Shown one piece after another: positions 23,143-33,600 of a stretch of 64,000 bases of DNA. This stretch comes from Glandiceps talaboti. Its lineage: Eukaryota; Hemichordata; Enteropneusta; Spengelidae. The stretch is from assembly GCF_964340395.1 (NCBI RefSeq), contig NC_135569.1, positions 17,936,757 through 18,000,756 of the forward strand, written 5' to 3'. A program made the position numbers and the translations under genes. The notes beneath the pieces were generated by a model. That model worked only from the letters and a program-made list of their open reading frames with translations. It did not search any database and was not told the DNA's origin. Every line of letters begins with the position of its first letter. Position 1 is the first letter of the stretch.

Positions 23143-23235
23143 GTACTAGCCATTATCAGCATTGCTTGACCAAGTGAAATGAGAATGTGGAATTGTTATT
23201 ATGAATTCCCTTATAATGCAAATAATGGCTAGTAC
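23143..23235. mobile_element. Small foldback element (93 bp)
   Basis: Left end gtactagccattatcagcat and right end, reverse-complemented, gtactagccattatttgcat form terminal inverted repeats of about 20 bp with few mismatches. No coding capacity. No clear target duplication is visible. The left end resembles the 46-bp unit of the 17299-18175 array. Confidence 0.65.
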
Positions 23236-23410
23236 AACAATATATCTAAGTAACAACATATCATTGATTAATTTTAGTTATTATTTGCACATGTGTTAAC
23301 ATTGGTACAGTACTCCATTCAAAAGTGTATAATTTGAATAATCAATGTTATTAAATATTGGCATATTAAAGTTATGATACTTACCACATCCTTGTTTGTT
23401 TTCTCAACAG

Positions 23411-23498
23411 TAAAGTCATCAGCAAGATTGATCAGTCTGAGTTTGAAGGGTTTGAATATGTGAATCCACTGCTCATGTCAGGAGAAGATGCAGTGTAA
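23411..23498 (+). CDS. aPKC: aPKC last exon: hydrophobic motif, C-terminus and stop
   Basis: Terminal coding exon. The acceptor ttttctcaacag ends at 23410; the first base t completes Ser with exon E. It encodes [20 protein letters not shown] then LMSGEDAV and TAA at 23496-23498. FEGFEY is the hydrophobic motif of aPKC, where Glu stands in place of the phosphorylated Ser/Thr of other PKCs. The extreme C-terminus, -EDAV with terminal Val, is in the position of the short PDZ-binding tail (family end -EECV) that contacts polarity partners. The exon lies within an 803-bp segment that splits copy 3 of a tandem duplication, and its 3' end is duplicated downstream. Confidence 0.96.
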
Positions 23499-23620
23499 AA
23501 AGACAAAGTACAATGTGAATCCATTGCTAATGTTGGGAGAACACACAATGTAGAAGACAAAGTAGAATGTGAATCCATTGCTAATGTTGGGAGAAGATGC
23601 AATGTAGAAGACAAATTGCC
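23460..23620 (+). repeat. Three-copy 54/55-bp duplication of the aPKC C-terminal codons
   Basis: Units start at 23460, 23515 and 23569, each beginning gtgaatcca(c/t)tgct and continuing ggagaa...aatgtagaagacaaa. The first unit contains the codons [12 protein letters not shown] and the stop; the next two lie in the 3'UTR and are diverged (ctcatgtcagg to ctaatgttggg; cagtgtaaaa to caatgtagaa). They are not translated in frame after the stop. Confidence 0.9.
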
Positions 23621-23645
23621 TTGACTTCAGAACACACTTGGAGGG

Positions 23646-24200
23646 TGCTCTTAGCCCCCGAAACAGGGAGGCTATTATGATGGGCTCCATCTGTGTGTCC
23701 GTAAACTGTCATTTCTCAGACATGTAACATGCAATTTCATTCATACTGTGCACATAGGTGACATAATATGTGGTACATATGCACATCACTTTGTTTTGCA
23801 AAATATGCAAATTTGACCAATCAGTAATTTCTATACAACTCATAAATTATAATACTTAGACTTCATTCAAGTGTCTACCCCTATATTATCAGATACACAC
23901 TATCTTATGACACTTTGACCTTGACCTTGACCTTCAGGGTCAATTGTCAATAGCCATAATATTCTTGCATATCACATGCAATTAGTGGTGTTCTGTGTTC
24001 AATTTCTTTTAAATCATGTTCACAAATAATACAGACAGGAGAGACTTGATCAAGCTCATGTCAATCTTTACTGAATGGTGGCCATTTTATGCTAAAAATC
24101 AATATTTATTGCATAACTCAGAACTATATTATATAGAGGCTTCATTCAATGCCTACCCCTACATAATAAGATGTGAGCTTTTATTAAGACTTAATGGACC
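23646..24200 (+). repeat. Y block and R2 repeat in the aPKC 3' flank
   Basis: 23646-23820 is the third copy of Y (ctcttagcccccgaaacagg, tgatgggctccatctgtgtg, ttgttttgcaaaatatgcaa). Sequence then continues with the R2 hallmark cattcaagtgtctacccc (23864), tatcagatacacac and tgaccttgaccttgaccttc, and a second partial R2 unit at about 24140. Y therefore looks like the front part of an R2 element. It lies within the probable aPKC 3'UTR. Confidence 0.75.
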
Positions 24201-25330
24201 TTAATGTTGACCACTTAACAAAATCAGTTATACTCCTCTCCAACTCTTCCCGATTGTTTCAACTGTGCTCTCAATTTCATTTAGTGGACTCTTTTTCAGT
24301 TAATGAGACACTTTCAAACAAAGAAAGTGTCTGCATACTGTTAATCTCTGAAAGGAACCGTCCACTAACACTTTCAACCCATGAATGAAACTGTCCTCAG
24401 CATGTTAATCATTTCTATAATACTGTCCCCAACTTGTCAACTGTTACAATGCAGCCAACATGTGCTTCCCAGCCTATAACCATGCTCTACCATGCCTAAT
24501 TCTGCACCTGTTATTCTTTAAAGTGTGTGTAGAAAGTCACCCTTACCTTGGTGGGTCTCGAACACAGCACCTCTAGTTCTGTACCTATCTATCCAAAGAC
24601 CTACTCTATAACCACACTTCACTACAAAGTGACTTGTCCAGAAAGCATGTTTCCATATAGAATTTGTTCATTGACAGGACAATGTGTATGTGCACCAGGG
24701 TTAATAAAGAGCTGTAGGTGGGTAAAAAACATAAATACTGTTTGAATTGATACTATAACTTTGTTACAGTACGAGTCTTTGCCAGGTTAATGGATTCCAC
24801 ACTGAACTTTTGGGGAAAACATGGGATTATTTGGCTGAGATATATGGGATGGGTTTTCTATAGTGAACTTTGTAATTAACATGATAATAGGTAAGATGTT
24901 ATGTAACAGGGCTGTAGATGACAAGGTTGACACTCTGGTGAAAAACTAAAACCTCATCAAATTCAAAATGTAACTTCGTTATAGGACAAGTCCTCAGCCA
25001 TTAACTGAAAATAATGAGACACTGTTGGGTAAAGCTCCATCATTTTGTCCTTGGTGCACAAAGTAATGATTCAAAGATTTACCCAACATGTTTGATGGCC
25101 TCTGACTTGACCTATAACTATCAGTTTAATTTCGTTCAATCAATCACATGGTGTTCATTTTAGTCACACGCAAGTAAACTACATTAGAGTTATCTGTGTT
25201 CTACGAAGATTTGTTTCTTTAGATTCAAATATTGAATCTGATCTGGATATTGATTATTTTCACAATTTCTGTTTTGTTAATCATGATAGTGATATACATG
25301 TATGGCATTAATTTAATGTATGAGTGTGTA

Positions 25331-25340
<10 letters not shown>
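24201..25340. other. aPKC 3'UTR or intergenic DNA
   Basis: No gene recognised. An AATAAA at 24703-24708 is one candidate polyadenylation signal for aPKC, but with several AATAAA strings further on (for example near 25832) the transcript end cannot be fixed from sequence. Confidence 0.4.

Positions 25341-25390
<50 letters not shown>
25341..25390. repeat. (AT)n(GT)n microsatellite
   Basis: atatatatatat followed by about 23 GT dinucleotides, not obviously attached to an R1 body. Confidence 0.95.
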
Positions 25391-25392
<2 letters not shown>

Positions 25393-25690
25393 GTATTAAG
25401 TTTGTGCCTGTGTCAAATTAGAAATGAAATCACAATGAGTCCACTCATCAGATGTAGTCATTTTCAATATTTTGTTTGTTTTAATAATTCAGTGCTCTTA
25501 TTGAATGCTAGATTATGTTAGCATACAAGTTGTCAAAGGCTGATATGTCATATACATAACAATCCTAATAACCTTATCTCTTCATGTAACCAAATCTTTC
25601 TTACACGTATGTTGCAGTCTTCATTTGATTTGATATCTCTTCTAGCCAAATTTAATTTCCATAAATGCCTACTTGATACTAATGTATCAA

Positions 25691-25810
25691 TTTCAAGGTC
25701 ATGTTGTCAGCTTTCTCTGATATGATTTGATTTCAAGGTCATGTTGTCAGCTTTCTCTGATATGATTTGATTTCAAGGTCATGTTGTCAGCTTTCTCTGA
25801 TATGATTTGA
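25691..25810. repeat. 40-bp tandem repeat, 3 perfect units
   Basis: tttcaaggtcatgttgtcag plus ctttctctgatatgatttga repeated identically at 25691, 25731 and 25771. The perfect identity suggests recent origin. Confidence 0.97.
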
Positions 25811-25844
25811 TACTCACTGTGATGTACCTCACAATAAATCGCCA

Positions 25845-28090
25845 CTAATCTGAACTTGTATATTCCAATCTTCTCTGTTATCTTAACTCAAGTCTGATCT
25901 AATCTCCTCTGCCATCTGAACTCAAGTGTAATCTAATCTAATCTCCTCTGCCATCTGAACTCAAGTCTAATCTAATCTCCTCTGTAATCTGAACGCAAGT
26001 CTAATCTAATCTAATCTCTGTAATCTGAACTCGTCTAACCCAATCTCCTTTGCCATCTGAACTCGTCTAATCTAATCTCCTGTAATCTGAACACAAGTCT
26101 AATCTAATCTAATCTCTGTAATCTGAACTCGTCTAATCTAATCTCCTCTGTAATCTGAACTCAAGTCTAATCTAATCTAATCTCTGTAATCTGAACTCAA
26201 GTCTGATCTAATCTGTAATCTGAACTCAAGTCTAACCTCTGTAATCTGAACTCAAGTCTGATCTAATCTCTGTAATCTGAACTCAAGTCTGATCTAATCT
26301 CTGTAATCTGAACTCAAGTCTGATCTAATCTCTGTAATCTGAACTCAAGTCTGATCCAATCTCCTCTGTAATCTGAACTCAAGTCTAATCTATTCTCTAA
26401 TCTGAACTCAAGTCTAATCTATTCTCTAATCTGAACTCAAGTCTAATCTAATCTCTGTAATCTGAACTCAAGTCTAATCTCTCTAATCTGAACTCAAGTC
26501 TAGTCTCTTTTGTAATCTGAACTCAAGTCTAATCTAATCTCTGTAATCTGAACTCAAGTCTGATCTAATCTGTAATCTGAACTCAAGTCTGATCTAATCT
26601 CTGTAATCTGAACTCAAGTCTAATCTAATCTCTAATCTGAACTCAAGTCTAGTCTCTTTTGTAATCTGAACTCAAGTCTGATCTAATCTGTAATCTGAAC
26701 TCAAGTCTAATCTAATCTGTGTAATCTGAACTCAAGTCTGATCTAATCTCTGTAATCTGAACTCAAGTCTAATCTAATCTGTAATCTGAACTCAAGTCTG
26801 ATCTAATCTCTGTAATCTGAACTCAAGTCTAATCTAATCTCCTCTGTAATCTGAACTCGTCTGATCTAATCTCTGTAATCTGAACTCAAGTCTAATCTAA
26901 TCTCTGTAATCTGAACTCAAGTCTAATCTAATCTCTGTAATCTGAACTCAAGTCTAATCTAATCTCTAATCTGAACTCAAGTCTAGTCTCTTTTGTAATC
27001 TGAACTCAAGTCTGATCTAATCTGTAATCTGAACTCAAGTCTGATCTAATCTGTGTAATCTGAACTCAAGTCTGATCTAATCTGTAATCTGAACTCAAGT
27101 CTGATCTAATCTCTCTAATCTGAACTCAAGTCTGATCTAATCTCTAATCTGAACTCAAGTCTGATCTAATCTCTGTAATCTGAACTCAAGTCTAATCTAA
27201 TCTGTAATCTGAACTCAAGTCTAATCTAATCTCTGTAATCTGAACTCAAGTCTAATCTAATCTCCTCTGTAATCTGAACTCAAGTCTGATCTAATCTGTA
27301 ATCTGAACTCAAGTCTAATCTATTCTCTAACCTGAACTCAAGTCTAATCTCCTCTCTAATCTGAACTCAAGTCTGATCTAATCTGTAATCTGAACTCAAG
27401 TCTAATCTATTCTCTGTAATCTGAACTCAAGTCTAATCTAATCTCCTCTGTAATCTGAACTCAAGTCTGATCTAATCTGTAATCTGAACTCAAGTCTAAT
27501 CTATTCTCTAACCTGAACTCAAGTCTAATCTCCTCTCTAATCTGAACTCAAGTCTGATCTAATCTGTAATCTGAACTCAAGTCTAATCTATTCTCTGTAA
27601 TCTGAACTCAAGTCTGATCTAATCTCTGTAATCTGAACTCAAGTCTAGTCTAATCTCTGTAATCTGAACTCAAGTCTAATCTAATCTCCTCTGTAATCTG
27701 AACTCAAGTCTAATCTCTGTAATCTGAACTCAAGTCTGATCTAATCTCTAATCTGAACTCAAGTCTAATCTAATCTCTGCAATCTGAACTCAAGTCTGAT
27801 CTAATCTCTGTAATCTGAACTCAAGTCTAATCTAATCTCTGTAATCTGAACTCAAGTCTAATCTAATCTCCTCTGTAATCTGAACTCAAGTCTAGTCTAA
27901 TCTCCTCTGTAATCTGAACTCAAGTCTGATCTAATCTCTGCAATCTGAACTCAAGTCTAATCTAATCTCCTCTGTAATCTGAACTCGTCTGATCTAATCT
28001 CCTCTGTAATCTGAACTCAAGTCTAATCTAATCTCTGTAATCTGAACTCAAGTCAAATCCAATTTATGTAATCTGAACTCAAATCTCTAG
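25845..28090. repeat. Irregular TCTAATC-rich minisatellite array (2.2 kb)
   Basis: Built around the core gtaatctgaactcaagtct followed by a variable number of taatc/gatc/ctct modules (taatctaatctctgt, gatctaatct, taatctcctct). The period varies from about 22 to 37 bp, so the array has a fixed 20-bp core and a slippery 7-bp-like tail. No open frame persists. Confidence 0.95.
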
Positions 28091-28103
28091 TCTAATCTCT
28101 TGT

Positions 28104-28453
28104 TAGCACAACTGAACTGATAATTTTCAGTAGTGCTTATGGCATGGTTCACTGTGTATGTGTGTCTGTCTATCTGTGTGTCTGCGAATGTCCCTGACAA
28201 CAAGACCATGCCCATAGTAACAGCGAAACAATGCTGTATATCACAAAGATACCATGGATTCAAAGCAAAGTGAACACTCAAAAAATGTATGGAAATATGC
28301 CTAGCAACAAGATCACACCCACAGCTACATCAAAATGATGGTGTATATGGTAAAAGTAACAACAGAGCTGGATAGGCTACTGGATAAACATTCAGCACAT
28401 GAACTCCTACACTTTATAGTTGGGCACTATAAGGTTCAGTAGTGCTATAGGCA

Positions 28454-28493
<40 letters not shown>

Positions 28494-29117
28494 CTTACCA
28501 ACTGCTGGACCGATTGCCATGATATTTGGTGGGTGTATTACCTTGGGTGTCTAGTTGGGAAATTGTTCAAATCGAAATGATCTTACCACTGATGTGTGAT
28601 TTGGGTATAAAAATGTGAATTTTGGTAAAAAAAATTAAACTCAAGTACTGTCAGGTAGATCGGTCTGAATTGTGATGAGAACATTCTAGGTGTGTAGATT
28701 GAGAATTGTTCATGACATGATGATCATATCAGTGATATGCAAATTATGTCTAGAAATGTGTGTTTTGGTCAAAAATCTGTAATTCCAAAACTACTGAGGA
28801 GATTGGGCTGAAATTTTATGGGGATGCATCTGAACCTGATGATCCCATCCACAACATGCACATTAAGTCTAAAAATCTGAATTTTAGTAAAAAACTTATA
28901 TCTTGAAAATTACATGGTGAATGGGGCTGAAACTTGGTGGGGATGATTCTGCAGGGTTATACTGCAGTAAATTTTCAAAACATGTTGACAAAACTGGCCA
29001 TAGCAACCATGCCCTCACCCTTAGCAGCAGTGAAATGATGATGCATATTACGATGATAACAGGGATGGGTAGGTAAGTGAATGCAGATTCAAAAAATGTA
29101 TGCAAATATGCCTAGCA
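28104..29117 (+). repeat. Two R1 copies in tandem
   Basis: The first (28104-28430) has the head tagcacaactgaactgataa / ttttcagtagtgctt and goes straight to the tail (acaagaccatgcccatagta). The second begins near 28425 with gcactataaggttcagtagt, a GT tract (28457-28490) and the full body (gattgccatgatatttggtg, gtgtctagttgggaaattgt, gtgatatgcaaattatgtc) followed by the tail (catagcaaccatgccctcac). Confidence 0.75.
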
Positions 29118-29362
29118 ACAAGACACGCCCATAGAACAGCCAAGTACATTTGTCCTACAATGCTAGCAACAAGACACGCCCATAGTAACAGCCAAGTACA
29201 TTTGTCCTACAATGCTAGCAACAAGACACGCCCATAGAACAGCCAAGTACATTTGTCCTAGCAACAAGACACGCCCATAGTAACAGCCAAGTACATTTGT
29301 CCTACAATGCTAGCAACAAGACACACCCATAGTAACAGCCAAGTACATTTGTCCTACAATGC
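29118..29362 (+). repeat. 52-bp tandem repeat of the R1 tail (5 units)
   Basis: Units caacaagacacgcccatagt, aacagccaagtacatttgtc and ctacaatgctag. Two units lack ta of atagta, and one lacks ctacaatg. This is the terminal part of R1, locally amplified. Confidence 0.9.
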
Positions 29363-29785
29363 TATTTTTTATGTAGTAATCACAGATGTTTCCACTCTCT
29401 TCAGTTGTTATGCCTGGTCTTGTTCTAGACAGTGCTTACCATGCATTAACACATTTCCAACATATTTTCACAGAAACTTGTATTTATTTGTTGTGCATTT
29501 CTCTATAATGATTTATTTGCTATATGTAGCTATTAAAGTTAATATTTTGTTAGTGATAACTTTTGTAGGCAATTATGATTTGGTTTTGCAAATTTGGACT
29601 GTATGCCTGGATTAAACATCTTGTAACTTATTGCAAAAGTTCTATCTGAAAGTTGTATTTCAAGTTCCAATTTTATTTAATAAATCATTTCATATGTCAT
29701 TGACTGTTTGCTCAGTCTTTCTCTAAATGTGTGTACCTTTAGATGGCAGTCTTCAAGTCTTCCCACATTGCATTGCACTATTAAA
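29363..29785. other. Intergenic DNA, nothing recognised
   Basis: AT-rich; the open frame at 29307-29615 starts in the R1 tail repeat and has no recognisable protein. Confidence 0.4.
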
Positions 29786-30165
29786 GTAAGTAATAATAAT
29801 AATAATAATAAGAATAATGTTGGTTTCTTATAATATAGCGCTTTCCCACTCTGTGCTCAAAGCACTTTACAATTATTACCCCTGGCTCGGATCAGAATGG
29901 CACAACGGCCCTTTAGTCTTTCTCAACTTCCCGGGGAGCATACAATCCATTGAAGCCATTTCAGCGCATATGATTAAAGCCTTCACATTGCAACCTACAT
30001 CCTACCAGGTCCCCAGTTATACAGCTGGGTTGACTGAGGCACAGTCGTGGTTCAAATCTTGCCCAAGGACTTTAGCTACTCAGAAACAAACAGCAGGCAG
30101 CGATGGTGCTCGAACCTACAACTTGTAGATTCCAAGCCAGTCACTAAACCACCATGACTCAAGTA
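29786..30165 (-). mobile_element. tRNA-derived SINE
   Basis: Read on the minus strand, the 5' end carries tggtttagtgactgg (A-box-like) and, about 30 bases on, ggttcgagcac (B-box-like), the split pol III promoter of tRNA-derived SINEs. A body follows, then gtaaagtgctttgagcacag and aaagcgctatattataag, ending in an (ATT)n tail at + strand 29786-29815. The gcgctata ending is shared with the LINE 3' ends at 43286 and 44341, as expected if the SINE borrows a LINE recognition tail (inference). A truncated copy lies at 16786-16912. Confidence 0.8.
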
Positions 30166-30289
30166 CACTTGAGATGTTGCTTACCAGACTTTGTATGCTC
30201 AGTTATGATTGGGCAATTGACTGTGTTGTATGCTCAGTTGTAATTAGTATTGATGTGTGTGTGTGTGTGTAAATGCTTGTCTGTGCTTA

Positions 30290-30475
30290 GACAGTAAGCT
30301 GGGTTCGTACACTTAAAGCAAAACAAAATTCCAGTACTTTCCAGGGGTTTTCCAGGACCGTGCGAACCCTGGTAAGATACGTCGTGACGTTCTGCCCTCA
30401 CCGGCCTCCTCTCACCCGAGGGGTTTGCGGATGTGTAAAAGGCACCTCGTCACGGCGTACCTTACAGACTCGTCT
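30290..30475. mobile_element. Two adjacent small inverted-repeat elements, GC-rich
   Basis: 30301-30371 begins gggttcgtac and ends gtgcgaaccc around ttccaggggttttccagg. Directly after it, 30371-30474 has arms gtaagatacgtcgtgacg and (reverse complement) gtaaggtacgccgtgacg enclosing a GC-rich loop with cacccgaggggtttgcgg. GC content is well above the surroundings. The pair is flanked by the direct repeat tgtaaatgcttgtctgtg at 30268-30285 and 30486-30503. Confidence 0.6.
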
Positions 30476-30633
30476 GTGCTGTGTATGTAAATGCTTGTCT
30501 GTGATGTGGTCTTCAACTAAAATACAAGGACAGATCACTTCTTATTATCTGCATAAAAATGCCAAATGATTGTGAAGTCAACCACCCTACATTATTTGAA
30601 CTAGCCGTCTAAAATCAATAATATCATATTTAT

Positions 30634-33600
30634 ACAGGACAGCGGAATTAATAGTGTATTCGTACAGGACAGCGGAATTAATAGTGTATTTGTACAGGAC
30701 AGCGGAATTAATAGTGTATTTGTACAGGACAGCGGAATTAATAGTGTATTTGTACAGGACAGCGGAATTAATAGTGTATTTGTACAGGGCAGCGGAATTA
30801 ATAGTGTATTTGTACAGGGCAGCGGAATTAATAGTGTATTTGTACAGGACAGCGGAATTAATAGTGTATTCGTACAGGACAGCGGAATTAATAGTGTATT
30901 TGTACAGGGCAGCGGAATTAATAGTGTATTTGTACAGGACAGCGGAATTAATAGTGTATTTGTACAGGACAGCAGAATTAATAGTGTATTTGTACAGGAC
31001 AGCAGAATTAATAGTGTATGTGTACAGGACAGCAGAATTAATAGTGTATTTGTACAGGACAGCGGAATTAATAGTGTATTTGTACAGGACAGCGGAATTA
31101 ATAGTGTATTTGTACAGGACAGCGGAATTAATAGTGTATTTGTACAGGACAGCAGAATTAATAGTGTATTCGTACAGGACAGCGGAATTAATAGTGTATT
31201 TGTACAGGACAGCGGAATTAATAGTGTATTTGTACAGGACAGCAGAATTAATAGTGTATTTGTACAGGACAGCGGAATTAATAGTGTATTTGTACAGGAC
31301 AGCAGAATTAATAGTGTATTTGTACAGGACAGCGGAATTAATAGTGTATTTGTACAGGACAGCGGAATTAATAGTGTATTCGTACATGACAGCGGAATTA
31401 ATAGTGTATTTGTACAGGACAGCGGAATTAATAGTGTATTTGTACAGGGCAGCGGAATTAATAGTGTATTTGTACAGGACAGCAGAATTAATAGTGTATT
31501 TGTACAGGACAGCGGAATTAATAGTGTATTTGTACAGGGCAGCGGAATTAATAGTGTATTTGTACAGGACAGCAGAATTAATAGTGTATTTGTACAGGAC
31601 AGCGGAATTAATAGTGTATTCGTACAGGACAGCGGAATTAATAGTGTATTTGTACAGGACAGCAGAATTAATAGTGTATTTGTACAGGGCAGCGGAATTA
31701 ATAGTGTATTTGTACAGGGCAGCGGAATTAATAGTGTATTTGTACAGGACAGCGGAATTAATAGTGTATTCGTACAGGACAGCGGAATTAATAGTGTATT
31801 TGTACAGGACAGCGCAATTAATAGTGTATTCGTACAGGACAGCGCAATTAATAGTGTATTTGTACAGGACAGCGGAATTAATAGTGTATTCGTACATGAC
31901 AGCGGAATTAATAGTGTATTCGTACATGACAGCGGAATTAATAGTGTATTCGTACAGGACAGCGGAATTAATAGTGTATTTGTACAGGACAGCGGAATTA
32001 ATAGTGTATTTGTACAGGACAGCGGAATTAATAGTGTATTTGTACAGGACAGCGGAATTAATAGTGTATTTGTATTGGGCAGCGCAATTAATAGTGTATT
32101 CGTACAGGGCAGCGGAATTAATAGTGTATTTGTACAGGACAGCGGAATTAATAGTGTATTCGTACATGACAGCGGAATTAATAGTGTATTCGTACATGAC
32201 AGCGGAATTAATAGTGTATTCGTACAGGACAGCGGAATTAATAGTGTATTTGTACAGGACAGCGGAATTAATAGTGTATTTGTACAGGACAGCGGAATTA
32301 ATAGTGTATTTGTACAGGACAGCGGAATTAATAGTGTATTTGTATTGGGCAGCGGAATTAATAGTGTATTTGTACAGGGCAGCGGAATTAATAGTGTATT
32401 TGTACAGGACAGCGGAATTAATAGTGTATTTGTACAGGGCAGCGGAATTAATAGTGTATTTGTACAGGACAGCGGAATTAATAGTGTATTTGTACAGGAC
32501 AGCGGAATTAATAGTGTATTTGTACAGGGCAGCGGAATTAATAGTGTATTTGTACAGGACAGCGGAATTAATAGTGTATTTGTACAGGACAGCGGAATTA
32601 ATAGTGTATTTGTACATGACAGCAGAATTAATAGTGTATTTGTACAGGACAGCGGAATTAATAGTGTATTTGTACAGGACAGCAGAATTAATAGTGTATT
32701 CGTACAGGGCAGCGGAATTAATAGTGTATTTGTACAGGACAGCGGAATTAATAGTGTATTTGTACAGGACAGCGGAATTAATAGTGTATTTGTACATGAC
32801 AGCAGAATTAATAGTGTATTTGTACAGGACAGCGGAATTAATAGTGTATTTGTACAGGACAGCGGAATTAATAGTGTATTCGTACAGGACAGCGGAATTA
32901 ATAGTGTATTTGTACAGGACAGCGGAATTAATAGTGTATTTGTACAGGACAGCGGAATTAATAGTGTATTTGTATTGGGCAGCGGAATTAATAGTGTATT
33001 TGTACAGGGCAGCGGAATTAATAGTGTATTTGTACAGGGCAGCGGAATTAATAGTGTATTTGTACAGGGCAGCGGAATTAATAGTGTATTTGTACAGGAC
33101 AGCGGAATTAATAGTGTATTTGTACAGGGCAGCGGAATTAATAGTGTATTTGTACAGGGCAGCGGAATTAATAGTGTATTTGTACAGGGCAGCGGAATTA
33201 ATAGTGTATTTGTACAGGACAGCGGAATTAATAGTGTATTTGTACAGGACAGCGGAATTAATAGTGTATTTGTACAGGACAGCGGAATTAATAGTGTATT
33301 TGTACAGGGCAGCGGAATTAATAGTGTATTTGTACAGGGCAGCGGAATTAATAGTGTATTTGTACAGGACAGCGGAATTAATAGTGTATTTGTACAGGAC
33401 AGCGGAATTAATAGTGTATTTGTACAGGGCAGCGGAATTAATAGTGTATTTTTACAGGGCAGCGGAATTAATAGTGTATTTGTACAGGACAGCGGAATTA
33501 ATAGTGTATTTGTACAGGGCAGCGGAATTAATAGTGTATTTGTACAGGGCAGCGGAATTAATAGTGTATTTGTACAGGGCAGCGGAATTAATAGTGTATT

